From contig JADHTJ010000012.1 in the NCBI GenBank assembly GCA_016785015.1, positions 1 through 55,962 on the forward strand: a stretch of 55,962 nucleotides of DNA. The letters are read 5' to 3'. Source of the stretch: Anaerolineales bacterium (GTDB taxonomy: Bacteria; Chloroflexota; Anaerolineae; Anaerolineales; UBA11858). Position numbers and translations under genes: made by a program. Below are positions 1 to 9,118 of the stretch, piece after piece; the stretch's first letter is position 1; each line of letters starts with the position of its first letter. The notes below the pieces were generated by a model. The model saw only the letters and a program-made list of their open reading frames with translations. It was not told the DNA's origin and ran no database searches.

Positions 1-1
1 T

Positions 2-154
2 GGGGTGGTCGTGACCATTGAACCGGGACTTTATTACCCGGAGAAAGGTATGGGGTGCCGCCTGGAAGACACCGTTTGGGTAACTCCCAAAGGCAAAATG
101 GAGATTCTCGCTGAGTATCCCCTGGATCTAGTATTGCCGATCAATAACGCGTAG
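2..154 (+). CDS. M24 family metallopeptidase (Xaa-Pro aminopeptidase-like), C-terminal fragment
   Basis: This is the 3' end of a gene that starts before the window; 50 residues and a TAG stop are present. The visible part contains TIEPGLYYPEKGMGCRLED followed by a V-T-x-x-G turn. This matches the end of the pita-bread fold of M24 peptidases: the Glu of IEPG and the Glu of the RxED motif are the last two metal ligands in the family. Such enzymes remove N-terminal residues before proline in the cytoplasm. It ends 6 nt before tsaD, so the two are probably co-transcribed. Methionine aminopeptidase is less likely because its ending differs. The substrate cannot be judged from this fragment. Confidence 0.8.
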   Translation, partial: GVVVTIEPGLYYPEKGMGCRLEDTVWVTPKGKMEILAEYPLDLVLPINNA

Positions 155-160
155 CATATT

Positions 161-1198
161 ATGGAAAACATTCGGGTTCTGGGTATTGAAACTTCCTGTG
201 ATGAAACAGCCGCAGCTGTTGTCGAAGATGGTCGCATCATCTTGTCGAGTGTTGTGGCTTCTCAGGTGGATTTACACGCTCAATTTGGTGGCATCTATCC
301 AGAAGTCGCCTCCCGGCAGCACATCCTCAATATCTATCCCATCATTGAGACGGCTTTGCGCGAAGCGCATATGGATTTAAAAGACGTGGATGCCATTGCT
401 GTGACGCGCGGGCCAGGACTGCCGGGTTCCTTGGTTGTGGGCATTAATGCTGCCAAAGGGCTTTCTCTGGGAAGCGGGTTGCCTCTTTTGGGGATAAACC
501 ACCTCGAGGGACACTTGTATTCTGCGTGGCTGCACGAATTTAGCGGGGAACTGCCTCCAGAGCCGCGTTTCCCTTTGTTAGCCTTAATTGTTTCAGGTGG
601 GCATACTGAATTGGCACTCATGGAAGATCACCGAATTTACCGCCGTTTAGGTGGCACTCTCGATGACGCGGCTGGAGAAGCCTTTGACAAGGTCGCCCGT
701 TTGATAGGACTCTCCTATCCAGGAGGCCCAGCCATTCAACGCGCAGCCGAAGATGGGAATTCGAAAGCAATAAAATTCCCGCGTGCTTGGCTGCCTGGAA
801 CCTGGAACTTCTCCTTCAGTGGATTGAAAACCGCGGTTTTGCGGACTGTGAGAGAGTTGGAAGCTGATGCGGACGCGGAAGAACTTCCCGTAGCTGATTT
901 AGCAGCTAGTTTTCAAGATTCAGTTGTCGATGTGCTAGTGAAAAAAACTCTGGAAGCTGCCAAGGAATTAAAAGCCAAAGAAATTCTAGTGGCCGGCGGT
1001 GTATCCGCTAACAAGGCTCTGCGAGAAACGATGATCGCCGAATCCAGGTTGCCAGTTCATATTCCCCCATTGAGTTTGTGCACCGACAATGCCGCTATGA
1101 TCGCAGGCGCAGGTTGCTATCGTTTTGATGTGGGTCAGCGTGATGGATTAGATATGGACGCACTGCCAACTTGGCCACTCTCCGAAATTTCATCTTAG
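161..1198 (+). CDS. tsaD: tRNA N6-adenosine threonylcarbamoyltransferase TsaD
   Basis: TsaD (formerly Gcp/YgjD) transfers threonylcarbamoyl from threonylcarbamoyl-AMP to A37 of ANN-decoding tRNAs, working with TsaB and TsaE. The 345-residue length is normal. The N-terminus GIETSCDETAAAVV is the family's ASKHA nucleotide-binding signature. The metal-binding pair His114 and His118 lies in NHLEGHL, and Asp309 in LCTDNAAM is the third ligand. SGGHTEL and the FSFSGLKTAV segment are also typical. The ATG at 161 has no clear Shine-Dalgarno sequence and probably relies on coupling to the M24 peptidase gene 6 nt upstream. No tsaB or tsaE is in the window. Confidence 0.97.
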   Translation: MENIRVLGIETSCDETAAAVVEDGRIILSSVVASQVDLHAQFGGIYPEVASRQHILNIYPIIETALREAHMDLKDVDAIAVTRGPGLPGSLVVGINAAKGLSLGSGLPLLGINHLEGHLYSAWLHEFSGELPPEPRFPLLALIVSGGHTELALMEDHRIYRRLGGTLDDAAGEAFDKVARLIGLSYPGGPAIQRAAEDGNSKAIKFPRAWLPGTWNFSFSGLKTAVLRTVRELEADADAEELPVADLAASFQDSVVDVLVKKTLEAAKELKAKEILVAGGVSANKALRETMIAESRLPVHIPPLSLCTDNAAMIAGAGCYRFDVGQRDGLDMDALPTWPLSEISS

Positions 1199-1204
1199 GA
1201 AATT

Positions 1205-1732
1205 ATGGATATTGATCTATCTGTTCAAGCCCTTTTGGGCGCTTTGTTGATATTCGGGTTGCGCGTTACCGATATGACTTTCGATACACTGAGAGTCTTG
1301 TTTGTTATGCGCGGCCGTAAACCCATTGTTTGGTTTCTGGGTTTCTGCCAGTCGGCCATTTTTGTCATTGCCATTACGTCTGTTCTCAGCAATTTGGATA
1401 ATCCCATCAATATTATTGGGTACGCGGCTGGATTTGCTACTGGGAATGTTGTGGGGATATTTATCGAAGAGAGGCTGGCAATTGGTTTCATTCACTTACA
1501 AATCATCAGCCCGCGATTTGGAAGTGCACTCGGTGAAAGTTTGCGAGAAGAAGGCTTTGCAGTAACTGAGGTCCCTGCCCGGGGGAAAGACGGCATGGTG
1601 ACCATGCTCAATTGCAACATACGCCGTAAACAAGTATCGGCAGTTGAGAAACTCATCTACGAAGTGGATGGTGATGCCTTCATCACCGCTTCAGAAATTC
1701 GCTCTGTCCGGCGCGGTTTCTGGCGTTCATAA
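1205..1732 (+). CDS. UPF0316 membrane protein (DUF5698/DUF2179)
   Basis: This is a 175-residue protein of the UPF0316 family, whose function is unknown. Three hydrophobic helices fill about residues 8-27, 38-62 and 67-87 (the DUF5698 part, with MTFDTLRVLFVMRGRK between the first two). A cytoplasmic ferredoxin-like DUF2179 domain follows at about 100-170, with the family pattern of a G-x-G-x-x-G-x-V-T-M-L-N region and a terminal IRSVRRGFWRS. It starts 6 nt after tsaD with AGGA ahead of the ATG, so it is the last gene of that transcription unit. A convergent hairpin follows at 1739-1767. Confidence 0.85.
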   Translation: MDIDLSVQALLGALLIFGLRVTDMTFDTLRVLFVMRGRKPIVWFLGFCQSAIFVIAITSVLSNLDNPINIIGYAAGFATGNVVGIFIEERLAIGFIHLQIISPRFGSALGESLREEGFAVTEVPARGKDGMVTMLNCNIRRKQVSAVEKLIYEVDGDAFITASEIRSVRRGFWRS

Positions 1733-1767
1733 GAAAAAAGCGTAGAGCAAATCTCTCGCTCTACGCT
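1731..1767 (-). terminator. Intrinsic terminator of the M29 aminopeptidase gene
   Basis: A perfect 10-bp stem (AGCGTAGAGC at 1739-1748, GCTCTACGCT at 1758-1767) has a 9-nt loop. Read on the - strand it is followed at once by six T residues, so it terminates the - strand aminopeptidase. On the + strand no T-run follows, so it serves the UPF0316 gene poorly. Confidence 0.85.
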
Positions 1768-1796
1768 CAACCCATCGCATTTTCGGACCTGTGTTC

Positions 1797-2906
1797 TCAG
1801 ATCACAAAATCTCCGTTCTTATAAACCAACTCTCCATCCACCATAATCACTGAATCCTTGCGCAGGTCACAGATCATATCCCAATGGATAATGCTTTTGT
1901 TCAGGCTGCCTGTTTCAGGATAGCCTGCACCAAGAGCCATATGGAATGTGCCGCCAATTTTCTCGTCAAATAGGATGTGACCAATAAATCGGTCAATATT
2001 GAAGTTGGTTCCGATGGCAAATTCGCCGACGTAGCGAGCACCTTTGTCGGTATCCAGCATTTTCAGGAGAAATTCTTGGTTCTTTTTTGCTTTTGCATCT
2101 ACGACCTTGCCGCGTTTGAAGGTTAATTCTACCCCCTCGACCACGCGCCCACCTGTGATTGCAGGATAAGTAAAACGCACCCATCCATTGACAGATTTTT
2201 CCACTGGGCCTGTATAGATCTCACCATCAGGCATATTGTGTTCTCCGAAGGAGTTCTTGAAAACACGTCCTTTGATCGATAGTGATAGATCCACATTGGG
2301 GCCGCGCACTTCTACTTTATCGCCGCCCTCAATGCGATCGATAATTTCTTTTTGTTTGGTTTCGAATACTCTCCATGCAGCAACGGGATCTTTGGTTTCA
2401 TTGTCAGCGAAACAAGCCTGGAAGACAAAATCTTTATATTCTTCGAAATCCATCCCGGCTTCTTTGGCGTAAGCCTCAGTGGGGTATAAAGTGGTCACCC
2501 ACTTAAAGGTTTTTTCTGCTCCGCGCCACATTTGCGAACGCAATATTGGAGCCAAAGCCTTTTGCCGTCGAGCTTGCTTTGCGGGGTCAACTTCCGTCAA
2601 TGCACGGGGATTGGTTTCCGAATGTATTCGAATGCGGGACTCAAATTCATCGTATGCTAGTTTTCGAAATGTAGGGATGAAATCCAACTGCTTATCGTTG
2701 GCGTGATTGAAGAACACAACTTCCTGATCTGGGAAGGTCAACTGCAAATGGGGATGCCCGCCATGCTCGAGGATTTCTGCATAAAGCTCTTTGACGAGCG
2801 GTTCTGCAGCAGTCGAGGCCTCGATTAGGACGCGATCTCCGGGCTGGATATTCGCAGAGTGGCCTACTAAAATTTTGGCAAATTTCTTGATACGTTTGTC
2901 TGTCAA
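1797..2906 (-). CDS. Aminopeptidase of family M29 (AmpS/AmpT type)
   Basis: This cytoplasmic metalloaminopeptidase of clan MQ removes N-terminal residues from peptides using two metal ions. The C-terminal half carries the family ligands in order: the Glu of SFGEHNMP, Glu295 (VGEFAIGTN), His322 (TFHMALG), Tyr329, His341 and Asp343 (HWDMICDL). I chose TTG at 2904-2906 (369 residues) because GAAGGAG lies 6 nt upstream; another in-frame TTG at 2925-2927 would add seven residues but lacks such a site. The gene stands alone on the - strand, convergent with the tsaD unit and divergent from the oxidoreductase at 3065. Its physiological peptide substrate cannot be read from sequence. Confidence 0.9.
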   Translation of the reverse strand: MTDKRIKKFAKILVGHSANIQPGDRVLIEASTAAEPLVKELYAEILEHGGHPHLQLTFPDQEVVFFNHANDKQLDFIPTFRKLAYDEFESRIRIHSETNPRALTEVDPAKQARRQKALAPILRSQMWRGAEKTFKWVTTLYPTEAYAKEAGMDFEEYKDFVFQACFADNETKDPVAAWRVFETKQKEIIDRIEGGDKVEVRGPNVDLSLSIKGRVFKNSFGEHNMPDGEIYTGPVEKSVNGWVRFTYPAITGGRVVEGVELTFKRGKVVDAKAKKNQEFLLKMLDTDKGARYVGEFAIGTNFNIDRFIGHILFDEKIGGTFHMALGAGYPETGSLNKSIIHWDMICDLRKDSVIMVDGELVYKNGDFVI

Positions 2907-3064
2907 GTTGTTCTCCTTCTTCTCCAAAGCCCGGGAATTATATCACGTTCAGGGTGATTGTGATCTGTGCCGCGATCCCAAGTACCATGATCAATCAAGT
3001 CGCGGTATACTCGATCCGGTTCGCAATTTCTAACCAACTTCCAAGTTAACTAACCCAATTATTT

Positions 3065-5233
3065 ATGAAACAATTATTACAGAATCTCCGTACTGGTGAA
3101 ACCTCCATAGCTGAGGTGCCTACTCCCACACCGAAACCTGGCACGGCACTTGTTCGTACAGCAGCATCTTTGGTATCCGCTGGAACAGAGCGCATGCTTG
3201 TCGAATTTGCTGAAAAAAGCCTGGTTGGCAAGGCGCGTTCTCGGCCAGATTTAGTTCGGCAAGTTGTTGACAAAGCTCGCCGTGAAGGCCTTTTGACGAC
3301 AGTCGATGCGGCTTTCAATCGTCTAGATCAGCCTATGCCTTTGGGATATTCTTCCGCCGGAACAATCGTTGCCTTAGGGAAAGGTTTTCAGGGGTTCAAA
3401 GTTGGAGATCGAGTCGCTTGTGCGGGTGGGGGATACGCTGTGCACGCCGAATATGCTGTTGTGCCCAAAAACCTGCTAGCCCATCTTCCTACCAATGTTA
3501 ATTTTGAATCCGCTGCTTTTGCAACCCTGGGGGCAATTGCAATGCATGGATTCCGGTTGGCCCGGCTCCAGGTTGGTGATAGAGTCGCAGTGATCGGGTT
3601 GGGTTTATTAGGATTGTTGACGGTGGGGATTGCACACGCAGCAGGATGCCATGTCTTCGGCGTAGATATTGACCCCGAGCGGGTTGAACTGGCCCGGAGT
3701 GCGGGGGCCGAGGCTGTTACTCGCGACCAGGCTGAAGAAGCATCCCTGTCATTTTCGCGCGGTCATGGAGTTGACTCGGTTTTGATTTGTGCCGACACAT
3801 CCTCGGATGATCCTGTAAATTTGGCTGGTGCTATTGCACGTGATAAAGCGAATATTGTCGCGGTTGGTGCTGTTGGCTTGAACATCCCTCGCCGGGAATA
3901 CTTTCAGAAAGAACTCAACTTCATAAATTCAAGATCTTACGGACCCGGACGATACGATCCAGATTACGAAGAAAATGGACAGGATTATCCCATCGGATAC
4001 GTGCGTTGGACAGAAGGTCGTAATATTGAGTCCATCGTAGATCTGATGGGCACTGGACGATTAGATGTAGCTTCCTTGATTACCCATCGATTCCCTATTG
4101 AACAGGCACCTCAAGCCTACCAACTCATTACTGGGAAAACCGAAGAAACCTTTTTGGGTGTGTTGCTAACGTATCCTGAGAGTGCGGAGTATGAATCTCG
4201 CAGTGTGAAAATTCCTCTTTCAGTTCCATCACCCGCACATCGTGCATCGCACATCGCACTTGGAGTTCTCGGCGCCGGGAATTTTGCTACAGCAGTGATG
4301 TTGCCTGCCGTTAGTAAGATTCCTGAAGTCGAGATGGTTGGGATTGTCTCTGGTTCTGGTTTGAGTGCCCAACATGCAGGAAAAAAATTTAGTTTTCTAT
4401 ATGTAGCGAGCGACTCCACGCAGATTGTTGAAGATCCTGATATCAACACGCTTGCGATCCTGACTCGCCATAATTTGCACGCTGATCAGATTGTTGCAGC
4501 TCTTGAAGCTGGAAAGCATGTGTTCGTCGAAAAGCCGTTAGCCGTTAGCCGAGAGCAATTGGCCATTGTTAAAGAAAAGCTTTCAGCTAACAGCTCCCAG
4601 CTATTGACTGTTGGCTTCAATCGCCGTTTTGCTCCCTTAGCCCTAAAAATGAAGGCTTTTATCGCCAAGCGGAAAGAACCTCTCGTAGCGCATTTCCGTG
4701 TCAACGCGGGATTTATTCCACTCACGCATTGGCTGCACGACCCCACTGAGGGCGGCGGGCGAATCATCGGTGAAGGTTGCCACTTTGTTGATTTTCTGGC
4801 TTTTTTGGTTGGAGAGTCGCCAAGTTCGGTTACGGCACAAGCCACTCCCGATGCTGGGAGATATCGAGAAGATAATGCTGTACTAACTTTCTCCTTCTCT
4901 GATGGATCTCTTGGAGCGATTACCTATCTAGCCAATGGTGATAAATCTTTCCCCAAGGAACGCGTGGAAGTCTTCGCTGGAGGGCGAGTAGCAGTGCTAG
5001 ATGATTTCCGCACTTTGGAGATGGTTCATGATGGCCAGCGCCAACTTGAACGCTCGCGTTTGCGTCAAGACAAAGGACATCGTGCCGTCTGGGAAGTTTT
5101 TGCGAATGCCATCATCACTGGCGGACCGCCCCCGATTCCTTATAATCAACTATTCGGTGTGACCGAAGCCACTTTTGCCGCAGTCGAAGCGCTGCGTAGC
5201 GGCGAGAAGGTGATTATAAGTAACGAAAATTGA
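3065..5233 (+). CDS. Bi-domain oxidoreductase: MDR alcohol dehydrogenase-like fused to Gfo/Idh/MocA
   Basis: This is a 722-residue fusion. About residues 1-375 are a medium-chain dehydrogenase with a Rossmann core (VAVIGLGLLGLLTVG near 175-190). The catalytic-zinc GHE motif is not evident, so this half may be zinc-independent. About residues 395-722 are a Gfo/Idh/MocA oxidoreductase, starting with the nucleotide loop GVLGAGNFATA and carrying the conserved EKPLA motif near 490. Fusions of this type are common in bacterial surface-polysaccharide clusters, next to heparinase-like proteins and glycosyltransferases, as here. The likely role is oxidation or epimerisation of a nucleotide sugar, but the substrate is unknown. 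Its TGA stop overlaps the ATG of the next gene (TGATG), implying translational coupling. Confidence 0.88.
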   Translation: MKQLLQNLRTGETSIAEVPTPTPKPGTALVRTAASLVSAGTERMLVEFAEKSLVGKARSRPDLVRQVVDKARREGLLTTVDAAFNRLDQPMPLGYSSAGTIVALGKGFQGFKVGDRVACAGGGYAVHAEYAVVPKNLLAHLPTNVNFESAAFATLGAIAMHGFRLARLQVGDRVAVIGLGLLGLLTVGIAHAAGCHVFGVDIDPERVELARSAGAEAVTRDQAEEASLSFSRGHGVDSVLICADTSSDDPVNLAGAIARDKANIVAVGAVGLNIPRREYFQKELNFINSRSYGPGRYDPDYEENGQDYPIGYVRWTEGRNIESIVDLMGTGRLDVASLITHRFPIEQAPQAYQLITGKTEETFLGVLLTYPESAEYESRSVKIPLSVPSPAHRASHIALGVLGAGNFATAVMLPAVSKIPEVEMVGIVSGSGLSAQHAGKKFSFLYVASDSTQIVEDPDINTLAILTRHNLHADQIVAALEAGKHVFVEKPLAVSREQLAIVKEKLSANSSQLLTVGFNRRFAPLALKMKAFIAKRKEPLVAHFRVNAGFIPLTHWLHDPTEGGGRIIGEGCHFVDFLAFLVGESPSSVTAQATPDAGRYREDNAVLTFSFSDGSLGAITYLANGDKSFPKERVEVFAGGRVAVLDDFRTLEMVHDGQRQLERSRLRQDKGHRAVWEVFANAIITGGPPPIPYNQLFGVTEATFAAVEALRSGEKVIISNEN

Positions 5234-7194
5234 TGTCTCGCCTAACCTTGATGATCAAAGCCCTGCGTGAACTAGGCCCCAGACAACTGGGGCTTTATGC
5301 GTGGTATCGTATCCAATTGAAGACAGGATATTTACATAGAAAAACGGCTGCCCAACGTTCAACGCCCATAATTCAAAGTATTCAGATAAACCTACTTAAA
5401 TTACCTGATCCAAACGAGCTACATATTCTCTTGGAGAGTCAAGGAGTTTCACAGCTGCTTTCTGAAGCCAATCAAATTGTGGATGGCCATGTGCACTTGT
5501 TTGGCGCTGACCCTGTTGCTCTGGAATTAACGCCTCCAGGAATGTTATCCCATTGGACAGATTATGAGCGCGGAAACGAAAGTATAGGAAGTATTGATAT
5601 TAAATATATCTGGGAACCAGCAAGATTTGGATGGTCGTTTACATTGGGGAGAGCATACCATTTGACAGGAGATGAACGGTATCCAGAATGCTTTTGGCGG
5701 TTTTTTGAGATATTTCACGAAACGAACCCGGTCAATAGGGGACTAAATTGGGTTTCAGCACAAGAAGTAGCCATACGATTGATGGCATTCGTTTTCGCTT
5801 CGCAAATATTTTCAACATCGCATCATTCAACCACATCCCGCATATCGCAACTTGCACTTTCCATTGCTCAGCATGCTTCTAGAATTCCACTTTCACTTAT
5901 TTACGCCCGCGCTCAGAATAACAATCACCTACTTAGTGAAGCGGCTGGATTGATAACTGCATCCCTGGCATTACCCGATCATCCTGAGTCACCTAAATGG
6001 TCGAAACTTGGCTGGAAATGGCTCAATCACGGTTTGGAAACCCAGATTTCTGAAGATGGTACCTACATGCAGCAAAGCACAAATTACCATCGACTGATGT
6101 TGCAGTTAGTTCTCTGGATTTCCGCGATACAAGGAAAAGCCAATTCTGAGAAGCAGAGAATTAGCGAACGTGCAACGTTAAATATTCAACGTGCAATCCA
6201 ATGGCTATTTTCTCTGACTGACACCCAAACTGGTCGTGTTCCTAACCTTGGTCCCAACGATGGTGCCTATATTCTGCCACTGGCCATAGCGCCTTTTCAC
6301 GATTATCGCCCCGTCTTACAGGCTGCGTCACAAGCCTTTCTCGGTAAGCCAGCTTTTAAGTCAGGACGGTGGGATGAAATGAGCCAATGGATCGCTCTTC
6401 GCTCTCACTTGTCGACGTTTAACGTTCAACCTACAAATATCTTCTCAACGCTCCACGCTGCTCGAAGTTGGGCTTATTTCCGCGTCGCACGATTCCATGA
6501 CCGCCCCGGCCATGCTGACCAACTCCATCTTGATCTTTGGTGGCGCGGGCTAAATGTTGCTCAGGATGCGGGCACCTATTTATACAATGCAGACCCACCT
6601 TGGGAAAATGCGTTGACACATACTGCGGTGCATAATACGGTGATGGTAGATGGCCTGGAGCAAATGACTCGCGCGGGCCGTTTTCTTTATCTAGACAGAG
6701 CACAAGCCGAGATTGATGAATACCAACGAGCTGAAGATGGAGCTTGGGAGAAAATTATTGCCAGGCATGATGGCTATCGACGTTTAGGCATTGTTCATCA
6801 GCGCACAGTTACTGCCCATCTAGATGACCACTGGATTGTTGAAGACCAGTTACTTCCAACTCCCAGCTACTCGCTCTCGCCTTCTCACTCGGTGCGCCTG
6901 CACTGGCTTCTCCCTGACTGGGAATGGAAGATAGATAATTCAGGATTAAAGATCAACCTCCTTTCTCCTTGTGGTTGGGTAAGCCTGAATCTTAATTCTT
7001 CGAACTCAAATTATCAATCTTCAATCATTAGAGCTGGGGAAATCCTTTATGGCGAATTATCATCCAAGACTACCTGGGGCTGGGTTTCACCGACCTATGG
7101 AGAAAAACGCCCCGCGCTTTCTTTTTCGGTTAGCGTGAAAGGAACTTTACCAATAAAAATATCAAGTGAGTGGATTTTCCCCCCTGATGAATAA
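5233..7194 (+). CDS. Heparinase II/III family protein
   Basis: This is a 653-residue polysaccharide lyase-like protein. The N-terminal two thirds form an alpha/alpha-toroid, with WEPARFGWSFTLGRAYHLTGD and a GLNWVSAQEVAIRL segment typical of heparinase/alginate-lyase relatives found in polysaccharide clusters. The C-terminal third is the heparinase II/III beta-sandwich, with FHDRPGHADQLHLDLWWRG and HNTVMVDG. It starts at the ATG overlapping the previous stop; a TTG one codon earlier is possible. No signal peptide is visible, although relatives are often periplasmic. It probably trims or remodels a polysaccharide made by the neighbouring gene products. Activity and substrate are inferred from the family only. 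Confidence 0.85.
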   Translation: MSRLTLMIKALRELGPRQLGLYAWYRIQLKTGYLHRKTAAQRSTPIIQSIQINLLKLPDPNELHILLESQGVSQLLSEANQIVDGHVHLFGADPVALELTPPGMLSHWTDYERGNESIGSIDIKYIWEPARFGWSFTLGRAYHLTGDERYPECFWRFFEIFHETNPVNRGLNWVSAQEVAIRLMAFVFASQIFSTSHHSTTSRISQLALSIAQHASRIPLSLIYARAQNNNHLLSEAAGLITASLALPDHPESPKWSKLGWKWLNHGLETQISEDGTYMQQSTNYHRLMLQLVLWISAIQGKANSEKQRISERATLNIQRAIQWLFSLTDTQTGRVPNLGPNDGAYILPLAIAPFHDYRPVLQAASQAFLGKPAFKSGRWDEMSQWIALRSHLSTFNVQPTNIFSTLHAARSWAYFRVARFHDRPGHADQLHLDLWWRGLNVAQDAGTYLYNADPPWENALTHTAVHNTVMVDGLEQMTRAGRFLYLDRAQAEIDEYQRAEDGAWEKIIARHDGYRRLGIVHQRTVTAHLDDHWIVEDQLLPTPSYSLSPSHSVRLHWLLPDWEWKIDNSGLKINLLSPCGWVSLNLNSSNSNYQSSIIRAGEILYGELSSKTTWGWVSPTYGEKRPALSFSVSVKGTLPIKISSEWIFPPDE

Positions 7195-7885
7195 TCGAAG
7201 CAAAGCCATTGAAGAACTCGCGGAATTGATCCTCGCTGTTCAGCGAGAACACCCGGTCAGAGTGGCCCTTGATGGTGTTGACGCCGCTGGGAAAACCACC
7301 TTGGCCGATGAATTAGCCCTGCCAATTGAAGCTCGCTGTCGACCTGTAATTCGTGCCTCGATCGACGGATTTCACAACCCAAAAGAAATTCGTTATCGGC
7401 AGGGCGCAGATTCTGCTCGGGGGTATTATCAAGATTCTTTCAACAATCAGGCAATTATCGAAAAGCTTCTGAATCCCTTAGGCCCAGAAGGGAACAAGGA
7501 ATATGTTCGGATGGTGTATGATTATCGGGTTGATGCTGCCAACCACGAGCCCCCGCGGGAAGCTCCAAGTGATGGAATCCTGATATTTGATGGAGTCTTT
7601 TTGTTGCGACCAGAGTTGATTTCCTATTGGGATTTTCGAATTTTCGTAGAAGCAGGTTTTGCAGTCTCTGTTCCACGGGCAGTCCAGCGTGATCTCTCCG
7701 ATGGCTTTGCGAATTCAGAAGAAGCTATAATTGCCAGATATCATCAACGGTATGTGGCTGGTCAGCGACTATACTTTGAAGATGCCCACCCTAAAGCGCA
7801 TGCCGATGTGATTTTTGATAACAACAATTTTGATTTTCCAACGATGGAATTGCGAAAACGCAACAATTGTGAATCAGCACAATAA
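7187..7885 (+). CDS. Uridine kinase-like P-loop NTPase
   Basis: This 232-residue protein belongs to the uridine kinase/phosphoribulokinase superfamily. Walker A is GVDAAGKTT near residue 33, and ASIDGFHNP is the substrate-side motif equivalent to D-x-F-H/Y in uridine kinases. DYRVDA and LIFDGVFLLRPEL (the Walker B-like strand) follow. The lid region carries RAVQRDLSDG. Similar stand-alone proteins are usually annotated as uridine kinase family without a proven substrate, so nucleoside phosphorylation is inference. The ATG at 7187 is preferred to an in-frame GTG at 7166, because the longer form would overlap the heparinase gene by 29 nt. With the ATG the overlap is 8 nt, still suggesting coupling. 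Confidence 0.8.
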   Translation: MNNRSKAIEELAELILAVQREHPVRVALDGVDAAGKTTLADELALPIEARCRPVIRASIDGFHNPKEIRYRQGADSARGYYQDSFNNQAIIEKLLNPLGPEGNKEYVRMVYDYRVDAANHEPPREAPSDGILIFDGVFLLRPELISYWDFRIFVEAGFAVSVPRAVQRDLSDGFANSEEAIIARYHQRYVAGQRLYFEDAHPKAHADVIFDNNNFDFPTMELRKRNNCESAQ

Positions 7886-7908
7886 CTAGGAATTTACCCA
7901 AGTCCATT

Positions 7909-9111
7909 ATGCACATCTTGTTAATCCATCAAGCCTTCGCAGCCCTAAATGAACCCGGGGGCACCCGTCACCACGAGATCGCTCGCAATTTGGTTGAGAG
8001 AGGCCATCTCGTCACAGTGATTGCCAGTCCGGTGAGTTATTTAACAGGAAGTGAAACTGCGTCTCATAGCGTAAAAGGTGGGGGCGATGTTGTGATTCAT
8101 CGTGCCTACACATACTCCGCACTGCATAAATCTTTCATCCATCGGGTGTTTAGTTTCTTCAGCTTCATGATATCTTCCTTTCTCATCGGTTTACGTGTGC
8201 GGAATGTGGATCTGGTTTGGGGCACCTCGCCACCCATTTTTCAGGGAGTGACCGCCTGGCTGTTGTCGCGATTCAAAAGGGTGCCATTCTTGTTTGAAGT
8301 GCGCGATCTCTGGCCCGCTTTTGCGATTGCAGTTGGTGTGTTGCAGAACAAGCCCATAATCAAAGCTTCGGAATGGCTGGAACGTTTTCTATACCGACGT
8401 GCGGACCAAATGCTGGTAAATTCACCTGGCTTCATCAAACATATCGAAGCGTGTGGTTGTAAGGAAATTGCGCTGGTGCCTAACGGGGCTGACTCAAGTA
8501 TGTTTGACCCTGCAGCAGATGGCGCTGGATTTCGGCAATCTCATAAACTTGTGGACAAGTTCGTGGTTCTATATGCTGGCGCGCATGGAATGTCCAACGA
8601 TTTGGATATACTGCTCGATGCGGCATCACAACTAAGTGATCAGCCTGAAATTTCCATTGTCTTTCTCGGGGATGGAAAAGAAAAATCTACATTGGTAGAT
8701 CGTGCGGCAGCTTTAGGGTTGACCAATGTTCATTTTATTCCCCCTGTGCCAAAGACAGAAATGGGGATCGCACTGGCGGTTGCTGATGCTTGTATTGCCA
8801 TTCTCAAACCTATCGAGATGTACAAAACGGTTTACCCCAATAAAGTCTTTGATTATATGGCCGCTGGCCGACCCGTAATATTAGCGATTGATGGGGTGAT
8901 AAGGGATGTTGTGGATGATGCCGATGCAGGTATATTTGTTCCCCCAGGAAATGCGGACTCCCTCGCGGCTGCTATCAGCACTTTGGCATCTGACCGTCAA
9001 GAAGGGATGAGATTAGGGCAAAATGGCCGCAGGTACGTTGAAGAGCATTTCGATCGGCGGGAGCTTTCTAAGAAGATGGCCTTAATCATGGAAGCCTTAG
9101 TCAAGGAGTGA
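7909..9111 (+). CDS. Glycosyltransferase family 4 protein
   Basis: This 400-residue GT-B glycosyltransferase resembles the WbuB group. The acceptor-side domain opens with HILLIHQAFAALNEPGGTRH, the usual start of this group, and contains LVWGTSPPIFQG. The donor-side domain has VVLYAGAHGMSNDLDILLDA, then NKVFDYMAAGRPVILAIDG with the conserved Pro-Asn-Lys and mid-helix region, and GIFVPPGNADSLAAAI. It transfers an NDP-activated sugar to a growing glycan with retained stereochemistry, at the cytoplasmic face. It follows the oxidoreductase, heparinase-like and kinase genes on the same strand, so it is part of a small surface-polysaccharide group. Donor and acceptor cannot be predicted. Confidence 0.92.
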   Translation: MHILLIHQAFAALNEPGGTRHHEIARNLVERGHLVTVIASPVSYLTGSETASHSVKGGGDVVIHRAYTYSALHKSFIHRVFSFFSFMISSFLIGLRVRNVDLVWGTSPPIFQGVTAWLLSRFKRVPFLFEVRDLWPAFAIAVGVLQNKPIIKASEWLERFLYRRADQMLVNSPGFIKHIEACGCKEIALVPNGADSSMFDPAADGAGFRQSHKLVDKFVVLYAGAHGMSNDLDILLDAASQLSDQPEISIVFLGDGKEKSTLVDRAAALGLTNVHFIPPVPKTEMGIALAVADACIAILKPIEMYKTVYPNKVFDYMAAGRPVILAIDGVIRDVVDDADAGIFVPPGNADSLAAAISTLASDRQEGMRLGQNGRRYVEEHFDRRELSKKMALIMEALVKE

Positions 9112-9118
9112 ATTCCGA

